A DNA stretch of 64,000 nucleotides from Pseudoduganella flava. GTDB taxonomy: Bacteria; Pseudomonadota; Gammaproteobacteria; Burkholderiales; Burkholderiaceae_D. A model generated the notes under the pieces. The model was not told where the DNA came from, searched no databases, and was given only the letters and a program-made list of their open reading frames with translations. The DNA is taken from positions 124,001 through 188,000 of the forward strand of contig NZ_VLKW01000010.1 of the NCBI RefSeq assembly GCF_007830495.1, in the 5' to 3' direction. This document shows positions 54,429 through 63,151 of this stretch, piece by piece (positions within the stretch are counted from its first letter, which is position 1; each line of letters opens with the position of its first letter). Made by a program: the position numbers and the translations under genes.

Positions 54429-55094
54429 TTAAGCGCTGGTGTTGATAAGGTTGCCGCTGCTGCTGGCGGACGGCAGCTTGCTCGATAGCGCCTGCAGGAA
54501 GCTGGACAGCTGGGCCGACGAGTCGCTGCCGTCGCCGCCGAGCGCCGTCAGCAGGCTCTTGAACGAGCTTTCCAGCTCGCTGACACTGGTGTTGCTGGTG
54601 TCGGTCGTGGTATCGGTGGTGGTGCTGTCGGTGCTGTCGCTGCTGTCATCGCTGAGCTTCGAGATCAGGCTTTGCAGGTCGGACGCCAGCTTGCCGGGGC
54701 CGCCGCCCATGCCGGGACCACCCTGCGGCGGCTCACCGTACGGCGGCGGCGTGCCGCCGTCTTCGCCCTGCTGCGCGTGCAGCGCGCCCATCAGGTTCTC
54801 CAGGAAGGAGCCGAGCGCCTGCGCCGCGTTCGCGGTCGTATCGGTGGAAGTCGTCGTGTCGGTGCTGGTATCGGTGCTGGTCGAGTCGGTGCTCGTCGTG
54901 TCCGACGTGGTGCCGACGCCGATCGACTTCAGCGCGTCGGCAATGGCGCTGATCAAGCCGCCGCCATCGTCCGGCGGTGGCGGCCGGCGCGTGCCGCTGG
55001 TCTGCTGGGTGCCGGACGTCGACGACATACCCGACAGGCGGTTGGCATAGGCCAGCTGGCTGGCGGCACTGGAAGTGAGCGAACTGATGGTCAT
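54429..55094 (-). CDS. Low-complexity Thr/Ser/Asp-repeat protein, unknown function
   Basis: A 221-residue protein that I do not recognise. The N-terminus is Ser/Thr-rich (TISSLTSSAASQLAYANRLSG) without a Sec signal. Two repeat blocks of Thr/Ser/Asp (residues ~62-88, ~150-172) separate amphipathic helices: ALGSFLENLMGALHAQ near 92, LASDLQSLISKLSDD near 138 and AQLSSFLQALSSKLPS near 203. A Pro/Gly-rich stretch (TPPPYGEPPQGGPGMGGGPG) lies between. It sits 15 bp upstream of the CpxP-like gene's end and 18 bp from the dioxygenase gene on the same strand. Confidence 0.6.
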   Translation of the reverse strand: MTISSLTSSAASQLAYANRLSGMSSTSGTQQTSGTRRPPPPDDGGGLISAIADALKSIGVGTTSDTTSTDSTSTDTSTDTTTSTDTTANAAQALGSFLENLMGALHAQQGEDGGTPPPYGEPPQGGPGMGGGPGKLASDLQSLISKLSDDSSDSTDSTTTDTTTDTSNTSVSELESSFKSLLTALGGDGSDSSAQLSSFLQALSSKLPSASSSGNLINTSA

Positions 55095-55109
55095 GGTGTC
55101 TCCTTTGGA

Positions 55110-55733
55110 TTAGTGGTTGCCCGGGCGGCCCGGTGCGCGGTTGTCGGGACGGTCTTCACGACCGCGGTCGTTGCGGCGCTCATCCAGCGCCTTGCGCTGC
55201 TCTGCCGTCAGCACGGCCAGCACCTTCTGTTCGGTGCGCAGCTGCGCCAGCGTGACGTTCGCCTCAGCCTGGGCGGCGGCCTGTGCCAGCTTCGCGGCGG
55301 CGGCATCGTCGAAGTTCGCGGCGCCATGCAGCTCGGCCAGCGCACGCTCGGCCTTGATGCGGGCCTTCATCTGGTCGCGCAGGTATGGCACCTGGCCATG
55401 GGCGATCGCGAAGATCTTGTCCTGCTGCGCCTCGGTCAGCTCGATGCCGCGCAGGTAAGGCGGCACGGCTGCGAAGCCCATCGGGCCGAAGCCGCGGCCG
55501 GGGCCGAAGCCGTGGCCGCGCGGGCCATCCATGTCCTCGCCTTCGCGAAGACCCTCGTGCATCGCCGGCGGAGGTCCGCGGCGGTCGTCCGCACGGGGGC
55601 CGTGCTCCGGCGCGCCGGCTGCCTCGTCGCCGGCGCTGTCCGCACCGCCGGCACGGTCGGCCCACGCCGCCGCGGGCAGCGCCAGCGCGGCGGCAAGCAG
55701 GAATCGTTGCAGTATTTGTTGTTTGGTTTTCAT
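55110..55733 (-). CDS. Spy/CpxP family periplasmic chaperone
   Basis: A 207-residue exported protein. The signal peptide (KTKQQILQRFLLAAALALPAAAWA) is followed by an Asp/Gly/His-rich segment (residues ~25-85) and then the Spy/CpxP helical domain with ELTEAQQDKIFAIAHGQVPYLRDQM (LTxxQ motif) and VLAVLTAEQRKALDERR (second LTxxQ copy). CpxP inhibits the CpxA sensor and aids degradation of misfolded periplasmic proteins. It is divergent from cpxR with CpxR boxes in the gap. The N-terminal acidic/His stretch is longer than in E. coli CpxP. Confidence 0.88.
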   Translation of the reverse strand: MKTKQQILQRFLLAAALALPAAAWADRAGGADSAGDEAAGAPEHGPRADDRRGPPPAMHEGLREGEDMDGPRGHGFGPGRGFGPMGFAAVPPYLRGIELTEAQQDKIFAIAHGQVPYLRDQMKARIKAERALAELHGAANFDDAAAAKLAQAAAQAEANVTLAQLRTEQKVLAVLTAEQRKALDERRNDRGREDRPDNRAPGRPGNH

Positions 55734-55781
55734 CAGCGGTCCTTCGGTGACATGGGAGCCGCCATTCTCCGTTTCCCCTAT

Positions 55782-55842
55782 GTAAAGCGCGGTAAGAGGC
55801 ACGTAAATCCATGTAAAGAGCACGGCTGTAAATCCGGGTAAA
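55782..55842. promoter_or_regulatory. Three tandem CpxR boxes
   Basis: GTAAA-N5-GTAAG (55782-55796), GTAAA-N5-GTAAA (55803-55817) and GTAAA-N5-GTAAA (55828-55842) match the GTAAA-N4-8-GTAAA CpxR consensus, about 21-25 bp apart and all on the plus strand. They lie between the divergent cpxP-like and cpxR genes, so CpxR probably activates both. Confidence 0.75.
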
Positions 55843-55905
55843 TAGCCGCCGTCCGGCCGCGGCGGGCTGCTATCATGGCCGCTTCTGTTAATTCCACGAA
55901 GCTGT

Positions 55906-56595
55906 ATGAGCAAGGTTCTGCTGATAGACGACGATGTCGAACTGGTCGGGATGTTCCAGGAATACCTGGAGCAGGAAGGGTTCGAGGTCAAGACGGCCAA
56001 CGACGGCGAAGCCGGTACCGCGGCCGCGCTGACGGGCCAGTACGCGATCGCGATTCTCGATGTGATGATGCCGCGGATGAATGGCCTGGAAACGCTGCGC
56101 CGCATCCGCGCCGCCAGCCGCATGCCGATCCTGATGCTGACGGGCCGCGGCGACGATACCGACCGCATCGTCGGCCTGGAACTGGGCGCCGACGATTACG
56201 TGACGAAGCCGTGCACGCCGCGTGAGTTGACGGCGCGCATCCGTGCGATCCTGCGCCGCACGCAGGGCTCGCCGATGGACCAGCTGGCGTCGGCGCCGCT
56301 CGTCGTCGGCCAGCTGACGATGTGGCCGGAACAGCGCCGCGCCTCATGGGCCGGCACGACCCTCGAGCTGACCAGCACGGAGTTCAACCTGCTGGAAGTC
56401 CTGGCGCGCAACGCGGGCAAGCCGGTCAGCAAGAACACGTTGTCCGAACAGGGCCTGGGCCGGCCGATGGCGCGCTTCGACCGCAATATCGACGTGCACC
56501 TGTCCAGCCTGCGGCACAAGCTGGGCACCCTGGCCGACGGCCGGTCCTGCCTGCAAACCGTGTACCGGATGGGTTACCAGCTGATCAAGGACTGA
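55906..56595 (+). CDS. cpxR: CpxR-like OmpR-family response regulator
   Basis: A 229-residue regulator. The receiver domain (1-120) has VLLIDDDVELVG, phospho-acceptor Asp in AILDVMMPRMNG (residue ~51), the Thr in MLTGRG and the Lys in DDYVTKPCTPREL. The winged-helix domain (from ~130) contains LELTSTEFNLLEVLARNAGKPVSKNTL and RNIDVHLSSLRHKLG. It is paired with a CpxA-like kinase 1 bp downstream and preceded by three CpxR boxes, which supports the Cpx identity. Confidence 0.9.
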   Translation: MSKVLLIDDDVELVGMFQEYLEQEGFEVKTANDGEAGTAAALTGQYAIAILDVMMPRMNGLETLRRIRAASRMPILMLTGRGDDTDRIVGLELGADDYVTKPCTPRELTARIRAILRRTQGSPMDQLASAPLVVGQLTMWPEQRRASWAGTTLELTSTEFNLLEVLARNAGKPVSKNTLSEQGLGRPMARFDRNIDVHLSSLRHKLGTLADGRSCLQTVYRMGYQLIKD

Positions 56596-56596
56596 C

Positions 56597-58117
56597 GTGG
56601 GGCGCCTGTTCTGGAAGTTCTTCCTGTGTATCCTGCTGGCGCAGATCGCGGCGACGGTGGGCATCGGCGGCGCCGTGTGGCTGAAGAACCGCGCGGCCGA
56701 ACAAGGCAGGCGCCTGGACATCGACACCAGTCCGCCGGCCCAGCTGGCGATCGAATCGGCCGTCGCGACGCTGCAATTCGGCGGGCCGCAAGCGCTGGCG
56801 CGGCTGCTGGAAAACATGGAGCGGCACCGCGTGTTCGCCGTCGACGAACACGGCAAGGAACTGCTGGGCCGCATCGTCAACCCGGCCGCCGTGGCCGAGG
56901 CGCGCGCCCTGCTCGCCAAGGGTGATACCCGCGTCGTGCGCCGCCTCGCTTTGCCGAACGGCCAGCACTACCTGCTGTTCCTGCCTTCCCGTGAGCGCCA
57001 GCGCGGCCTGAACGACGATGCGCGGCCGCTGCTGGCCGGCGCCGGCCTGCCGATCGCGCAGATGGTGGAGCGGCGCGGACCGCCGCGCGACGGTGGCCCG
57101 CCGCCCGGCTCCCCTGGCGACCGCGCCGGACAGCCGCCGCCGGGCCAGCCGGGCGCCGGCCCGCAACCGGGCCCCGGCGGCCAGTTCGACCCGGACGGCC
57201 CGCGTGGCCCCCGCTTCCAGCCGCTGACGCCGTTCGTGCCGCTGGCCGCCGCCCTGCTCGCAAGCCTGCTGTTCGCCGCGCTGCTCGCGTGGTATTTCTC
57301 GCGCCCGATCCGCTCGCTGCGGCAAGCATTCGAAGCCGCGTCGCAAGGCGACCTGGCGCCCCGCTTCACGCACGCCGGCACGGGCCGCGGCGACGAGTTG
57401 ACGGACCTTGGCCGCGACTTCGACCGCATGACGGCGCGCCTCTCCAGCCTGATGGATGGCCAGACCCGGCTGCTGCACGATGTGTCCCACGAACTGCGCT
57501 CCCCGCTGGCCCGGCTGCAGGCAGCGATCGGCCTGGCGCACCAGAACCCGGAACGGATCAGCGCCTCGCTGGAACGCATCGAGCGCGAAAGCATGCGGAT
57601 GGATAAGCTGGTGGACGAGCTGCTGACGTTATCGCGCCTGGAAGCGGGTGCGCTGCCCGGCGCCAAGGAAGAGATCAACGCGGCCGAGCTGCTCGACCAG
57701 ATCGTCGGCGATGCGCAGTTCGAAGCAACGGCGCAGGGCCGCGTCGTCGAAGCCGCGGGCACGCCGGACGTGGTGCTGCTCGGCCAGCCTGACCTGTTGA
57801 CGCGGGCGATCGAGAACGTCGTGCGCAACGCGATCAAGCACAGCCCGGCGGGCGGCACCGTCGTCGTCGAAAGTACCGCGCGCGGTGCCGAGCTGCGCAT
57901 CCGAGTGCTCGACCGCGGGCCGGGTGTCGCACCGGAAGACCTGCAGACGATCTTCGAGCCATTCTTCCGCAGCAGCGGCACGCAGAAGGACGTCGAAGGC
58001 CACGGCCTGGGGCTGGCGATCGCGCGCCACGTCGTGCAGCAGCATGGCGGCGCGATCGCCGCTTACAATCGCGATGGCGGCGGGTTGTGCGTGGAGATTA
58101 CGCTGCCGCTGGATTGA
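56597..58117 (+). CDS. cpxA: CpxA-like sensor histidine kinase
   Basis: A 506-residue kinase. A first helix (FWKFFLCILLAQIAATVGIGGAVWL, 5-29) and a second (VPLAAALLASLLFAALLAWYFS, ~215-236) enclose a periplasmic sensor with a Pro/Gly-rich insert (about residues 155-210), which is longer than usual. HAMP follows, then the H box LLHDVSHELRSPLARLQ, N box NVVRNAIKHSPAGG, G1 DRGPGVAPEDLQTIFEPFFR and G2 GHGLGLAIARHVV. The start is GTG 56597, one base after the cpxR stop. It should respond to envelope stress and phosphorylate CpxR. Confidence 0.9.
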   Translation: MGRLFWKFFLCILLAQIAATVGIGGAVWLKNRAAEQGRRLDIDTSPPAQLAIESAVATLQFGGPQALARLLENMERHRVFAVDEHGKELLGRIVNPAAVAEARALLAKGDTRVVRRLALPNGQHYLLFLPSRERQRGLNDDARPLLAGAGLPIAQMVERRGPPRDGGPPPGSPGDRAGQPPPGQPGAGPQPGPGGQFDPDGPRGPRFQPLTPFVPLAAALLASLLFAALLAWYFSRPIRSLRQAFEAASQGDLAPRFTHAGTGRGDELTDLGRDFDRMTARLSSLMDGQTRLLHDVSHELRSPLARLQAAIGLAHQNPERISASLERIERESMRMDKLVDELLTLSRLEAGALPGAKEEINAAELLDQIVGDAQFEATAQGRVVEAAGTPDVVLLGQPDLLTRAIENVVRNAIKHSPAGGTVVVESTARGAELRIRVLDRGPGVAPEDLQTIFEPFFRSSGTQKDVEGHGLGLAIARHVVQQHGGAIAAYNRDGGGLCVEITLPLD

Positions 58118-58173
58118 AGCAGGGGCGCCTGCCGAATCCGCTATCGCATGCTTTCACCCCAACGGCAAAGGCT

Positions 58174-58200
58174 GGGGTCAGACCCGCCGGGTCTGACCCC
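58174..58200. repeat. REP-like perfect palindrome
   Basis: GGGGTCAGACCC, loop GCC, GGGTCTGACCCC: a 12-bp perfect stem in the gap between cpxA and dcd. It resembles dispersed GGGTCTGACCC-type repeats in betaproteobacterial chromosomes; copy number cannot be seen in this window. Confidence 0.6.
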
Positions 58201-58246
58201 GGGGTTTCGGTCTAGGGTTTGCCTTCCGCCGAGTGTGGCCCTTTAC

Positions 58247-58813
58247 CTATGCTTTCGGCAACGTCACGCCGCGCTGGCCTTGGTACTTGCCGTTGCGGTC
58301 CTTGTACGACGTTTCGCACACTTCATCGCTCTCGAAGAACAGCACCTGCGCGCAGCCTTCGCCCGCGTAGATCTTGGCCGGCAGCGGCGTCGTGTTCGAG
58401 AACTCCAGGGTCACGTAACCTTCCCATTCGGGTTCGAACGGCGTCACGTTGACGATGATGCCGCAGCGCGCATACGTCGACTTGCCCAGGCAGACCGTCA
58501 GCACGTTGCGGGGAATGCGGAAGTACTCGATCGTGCGCGCCAGCGCGAACGAATTCGGGGGAATGATGCAGACGTCGCTCTTCACGTCGACGAACGAATT
58601 CGAGTCGAAGTTCTTCGGGTCGACGATCGTGCTGTTGATGTTCGTGAAGACCTTGAATTCATCGGCGCAGCGGATGTCGTAGCCATACGACGACGTGCCG
58701 AACGAGATCACCTTGCGGCCATCGACCGCGCGCACCTGGCCCGGCTCGTAGGGCTCGATCATTCCATGTTCTTCCGCCATCTTGCGGATCCATTTGTCGC
58801 TTTTAATCGTCAT
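58247..58813 (-). CDS. dcd: dCTP deaminase
   Basis: A 188-residue enzyme that deaminates dCTP to dUTP, the main route to dUMP for thyA. The trimeric dUTPase-like fold shows [55 protein letters not shown] with the active-site Glu, and the ending [11 protein letters not shown]. The length matches E. coli Dcd (193). It is the first gene of its strand block and is separated from cpxA by the REP-like palindrome. Confidence 0.95.
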   Translation of the reverse strand: MTIKSDKWIRKMAEEHGMIEPYEPGQVRAVDGRKVISFGTSSYGYDIRCADEFKVFTNINSTIVDPKNFDSNSFVDVKSDVCIIPPNSFALARTIEYFRIPRNVLTVCLGKSTYARCGIIVNVTPFEPEWEGYVTLEFSNTTPLPAKIYAGEGCAQVLFFESDEVCETSYKDRNGKYQGQRGVTLPKA

Positions 58814-58907
58814 CGTCAGGCTGTTTTCATTGGTTGCGGGAGCGGTTTTGCCGCGTTGCCGCGATTTTACGCGATCCGCGCCCCCTGCTACAGGCTTTTG
58901 CGCGGAT

Positions 58908-59738
58908 TTATGCCTGGCGCTGCTCGCCGCAGAGCGCCAGCGCGGGGCCCAGCAGGTCGCAGGCCATATCGCGCACCGCCTGCGCCGTCAGCAGCGGAAA
59001 CTCCATCGGGAACAAGTGCCCGCCCGGCATCACGCGGAAATGCCGGCCGACCAGCGCCTTCGTGGCGCCAAGGCCCGCCTGCCGGTTCTCGGCCGAGATG
59101 CGTCCGGCCAGGTAGCCGACCGGTACCGGGAACGTGCCGGCCACCAGCGTGCCGATATGGTGCGGCAGCGTGCGATACACGGCCGTTTCCACCTCACGCG
59201 AGAAGCGCAGCTGCACCCCTTCCGGATGGGGCTTCAATCCCGCATCGAGATAATCCTGCAGCACGCCCGGCGCCCACGCGGCAAACAGTTCCTTGCTGGC
59301 GTAGTGGCGCAGCGCTTCGGCTTCGTTGGCCCACACATTGCGGCGCCGCACCGAGTAGCGCGACGGCGAGTAGCGATCTTCCGCGCCGAGGCGTTTGATC
59401 AGCCGCCATGCCCAGGCCCGCCAGCCGGCGACGACGGGCGAATCCAGCATGATCACGCAGCGCGCCAGTTCCGGACGCCGCGCCGCGGCCATCAGGCTGA
59501 GCATCCCGCCCAGCGAGTGGCCGACGAGGATCACCGGCTCGCCGTGATAGCGCGCTTCCAGCTCGGCCACCAGCTCGTCGACCAGCTCGTGCCAGCCGTC
59601 GCGCACGGGATACGCGGGATTGTGAGCGTGCATGTCCAGCGCCTGCACGTCGAAATCCGCGCGCAGCGCGTCGAACAGTTGACGGTACGTGCCGGCGGGG
59701 TAGCTGTTGGCGTGGGCGAAGTGCAGGATCGGTTTCAT
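58908..59738 (-). CDS. Alpha/beta hydrolase
   Basis: A 276-residue alpha/beta-hydrolase fold protein. [18 protein letters not shown] is the N-terminal oxyanion region, [17 protein letters not shown] the nucleophile elbow (Ser near residue 80), and [15 protein letters not shown] carries the C-terminal catalytic His. The acidic residue is probably in the middle cap region. The substrate is unknown; the family often acts on esters. ATG 59738 is used; a longer in-frame extension lacks homology. It is 94 bp after dcd on the same strand. Confidence 0.82.
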   Translation of the reverse strand: MKPILHFAHANSYPAGTYRQLFDALRADFDVQALDMHAHNPAYPVRDGWHELVDELVAELEARYHGEPVILVGHSLGGMLSLMAAARRPELARCVIMLDSPVVAGWRAWAWRLIKRLGAEDRYSPSRYSVRRRNVWANEAEALRHYASKELFAAWAPGVLQDYLDAGLKPHPEGVQLRFSREVETAVYRTLPHHIGTLVAGTFPVPVGYLAGRISAENRQAGLGATKALVGRHFRVMPGGHLFPMEFPLLTAQAVRDMACDLLGPALALCGEQRQA

Positions 59739-59860
59739 GGTGGGGACGGGTAAGCGCTGTCGCATTCTAACCGACATTGCTGAAGCACTTTTCCGTCGGA
59801 ATTGGTCTTATCCGATCGACAATAACACCACCAGCGGTCCGGCACAACGGGGCGGTTCCG

Positions 59861-62293
59861 TCAGCGGTCATACCAGTAGCGCGGATGGACTGTGCGGTAC
59901 GCGGTCGCCGTGATGTCGGCGCCCAGCTCCACCTCCACGGCGCCCGCGCCATCCGTGCGCAACCGCTGCGCGCCGATGCTGCCATAGCGCGCGTACACCT
60001 CGCCTTTTGGATGCCGATACCGGTTACGATATCCCACCTGGAAGATCGCGATGCGTGGCCGTACGGCGGCCAGGAAGGCCGGCGTCGACGACGTGCCACT
60101 GCCATGGTGCGGCGCCAGCAGCACATCCGCGCGCAAGCCGTCACCATGACGCGCCACCAGTTCGGCTTCCTGCGCCGCCTCGATATCGCCGGGCAGCAGT
60201 ACCGTGCCGCCGGGTGCCGCGATGCGCAACGTGCAGCTGCGCGCGTTGGTCTTCAGGCCCGCGTCGGCATAGCTGGCCGCACCCGGGTGCAGCATCTCGA
60301 AACGTACACCATCCCATTCCCAGTGCTGGCCCGCCACGCAATGCGCGTGCGACGCGGCGGCGCGGGCGATCCGGTGGCCGGGGCCCAGCGACGACAGGAC
60401 CCAGTTCACCCGCGTATTCGCCAGCAACGTCAGCGCGCCGCCCGCATGGTCGGCATCCGCATGGCTGACGACGAGGCCATCGAGCCGGCCGATGCCCCGT
60501 GCGCGCAGGTAAGGCACGATCACGCGCCCGCCCGCATCCGCCTCCGGGCCATACGCGGGTCCCGTGTCGTACAGCAGCCGGTGACCGGCCGTCTCGACCA
60601 GCACGGCCATGCCCTGCCCCACGTCGAGCGCGGTGATGCGCAAGGTGCCGGGCCGCGGCGCGTCCGCGGGCGCCGTCAGCAAGGGCACCCACGTGAACAC
60701 GCCCAGCCAGCGCACGGGCCAGCCGCGCGGCGCCAGCAGCCACGCCGTGCCGGCCAGCGCAAACGCGAACAGCCACCACGGCGGCGCCGGCGCCTGCCAC
60801 ACGGCGAGCGGCGCGGTGCTGCACCATCGCAGCAGCACGGCCAGCGCGCGCATCGTTTCATGGGCCGCTACCAGCAGCGGGCTTGAGAACGGATCGGGCA
60901 GCACGCCGCCAGCCAGCGCCAGCGGCGTGACGACAAAGCTGACCACCGGAATCGCAATCGCGTTCGCCAGCGGGCTGACGAGCGACACCTGCGCGAACAG
61001 CAGCAGCGTCAGCGGCACGAGGCCCAGCGTCACCGCGTACTGCGTGCCGACCGCCGCCTGTAGTGCGCGCATGCCGCGCTGCCGACGGGTGAGCGGCTTG
61101 CCGCGTCGCTCGTCCTCGTCCGCCGCATCCGGATTGCCGGGGTTCTTGACGATCTGCGTACGGCCCACTGACGCATACAGGATCGCGCCCACGGCGCCGA
61201 ACGACAGCCAGAAGCCCGGCCACATCACGGCCCACGGATCAAGCAGCACGACGATGCCGGCCGCCAGCGCCAGCACGTGCGATACGCTGGTGGCCCGGTC
61301 CGTCCACACGGCCAGCGCGACGACGGCCAGCATGTACAGGGTGCGCTGCGCCGGCACGCCGAAGCCGGCCAGCAGCACGTAGCCGAACGCCGCCAGCATG
61401 CCGGCCAGCGCCGCCGCCTTCTGCGCGGGCAGCCGCAGCGGCAGCCGGACGCCGCGCACGAAGAACGAGCGGCGCCACAGGGCGGACATCAGCCATGCGG
61501 CCAGCCCGGCGATCATTGTGATGTGCAGGCCGGAAATCGACACGAGGTGGCTGATGCCGGTGCGGTTGAACACCTGCCAGTCCGACTGGTCGATGTCGCG
61601 CTGGTCGCCGACCACCAGCGCGACGATCACTCCCGCGTACTCCCGCCCGACCAAGGCGCGCTCGATGCGCGCGCGCAGCAGCCAGCGCAGGCGCTCCACC
61701 GCATGCGGCAACGTGAACACGAAGGTATTCAGACGCTGCTGCGGTCCATCCGGCCGCACGTAGCCGGTGGCGCGGATGCGCTGTTCCAGCAGCCACAGCT
61801 CGTAATCGAAGCCGTGCGGATTCGCATTGCCGTGCGGCCGCTGCAGCCGCACCTTCAGGCGCCAGCGCTCGCCCGGCCGCAGCGCGGGCACGGGCGCTTC
61901 CTGCCCGCGCAGGTTGCCGTACCAGGACAGCGCGACGCGCGGCGGCACGACGATGCCGTCGGCCTGTTCGACGTCCAGCTGGAAGCGGGTGAACTGGCTG
62001 TTCGCCACCGGCAGGTCGGCGATGGTGCCGACGACGACCACGTCGCGGCCCTCGTCCGCCTTGGCCAGGCCGGCGGACAGCGCATCGGCCGCCACCAGCG
62101 CGGCCCACATGCAGCCGATGCCGGCACCGCAGGCAAACAATGCGGCGCAGCGTCCGCGCACATCAAACCGCCAGCCGATCAGCGCGGCCAGCACCAGCAG
62201 TACCAGCAGCCAGGCCAACGGATGGGCGGGTAACGCGGCGCGCGTCTGCAGGAACGCGGCGCCGGCGACGAAACCAAGGATGGAGCTGCGCAT
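59861..62293 (-). CDS. comEC: ComEC/Rec2 DNA-uptake channel protein
   Basis: An 810-residue inner-membrane protein that passes single-stranded DNA into the cytoplasm during transformation. The N-terminal DUF4131 region, a periplasmic OB-like domain, the competence membrane domain ([41 protein letters not shown]-like core near 250, then about eight helices) and the C-terminal metallo-beta-lactamase domain ([16 protein letters not shown] near residue 620; [18 protein letters not shown] near 745) are all present. It shows the full three-part architecture, not a truncated form. The neighbours tatD and lol genes are the usual ones. Confidence 0.92.
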   Translation of the reverse strand: [810 protein letters not shown]

Positions 62294-62344
62294 GCCACCT
62301 CACAGGAGAGCGGCACGCCGTGGATGGATGCGGTGCGCCGGGCG

Positions 62345-63148
62345 CTACGTCCCTGTCAGGGCGCGCAGCCGAGGCATTACGATATGCGCGTTCGCCGTCG
62401 TGGCGCGTTGAAGTTCGTCAAGCGGGATGCCGCGCAGTTGCGCCAGCACGTCGGCGATCGCCGGCACCTGGTCCGGCGTGTTGACGCCGGGGTGCAGCCA
62501 GTGTGGCGCGATGTCCGGTGCATCCGTCTCCATCACGATGCTGTCCAGCGGCAGCTGTTCGGCGAGCCTGCGGATCTGCAATGCTCGTGTAAAAGTGACA
62601 TTGCCGCCGAAGCCCAGCTTGAAGCCGACGTCGATGTAGCCCTGCGCCTGCTGGAAGCTGCCGTTGAACGCATGGGCGATGCCGCCGGCCGGCGGGATCT
62701 GCCGCACGTGCTTCAGTACCTGATCCTGCGACTTGCGCACGTGCGTCAGCACGGGCAGGCCGAATTCACGGGCGATCTTCAGCTGCTCCCGGAAGAACAG
62801 GATCTGCTTGTCGCGCATCGCCGGCTCGCACAGTTCAGGGAGGAAGAAGTCCAGCCCCACCTCGCCGATCGCGACGAAGTTCGGATCGTCCAGCGCCGCG
62901 CGCACCGCATCGCGCATCGCCACCAGGTCGTCCTCGGTAGCGCGCGGCACGCAGATCGGGTGGATGCCGATCGCGTAGCTGGCATTGGCGGCGCTGGCCG
63001 CCAGGTCGCGCACGGCCGGCCAGTTATTCCGGTCGATCGCCGGAATGACGATCATGCCCACGCCCCGCTCCGCGGCACGGGCGGCGACGCCGAGCGAGTC
63101 GCCGCCGAACTCGCGCGCATCCAGGTGGCAGTGGGTGTCGATCCACAT
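62345..63148 (-). CDS. TatD family metal-dependent hydrolase
   Basis: A 267-residue amidohydrolase-superfamily enzyme. The metal ligands are visible: HxH in DTHCHLD (4-10), Glu in AIGEVGLDFF near 92, His in VLTHVRKSQD, His in IAHAFNGS, and Asp in METDAPDIAPHW near 205. Family members have 3'-5' exonuclease (TatD) or D-aminoacyl-tRNA-type activity; the exact role is uncertain. It is 51 bp from comEC and 3 bp from lolD on the same strand. Confidence 0.9.
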   Translation of the reverse strand: MWIDTHCHLDAREFGGDSLGVAARAAERGVGMIVIPAIDRNNWPAVRDLAASAANASYAIGIHPICVPRATEDDLVAMRDAVRAALDDPNFVAIGEVGLDFFLPELCEPAMRDKQILFFREQLKIAREFGLPVLTHVRKSQDQVLKHVRQIPPAGGIAHAFNGSFQQAQGYIDVGFKLGFGGNVTFTRALQIRRLAEQLPLDSIVMETDAPDIAPHWLHPGVNTPDQVPAIADVLAQLRGIPLDELQRATTANAHIVMPRLRALTGT

Positions 63149-63151
63149 GGT

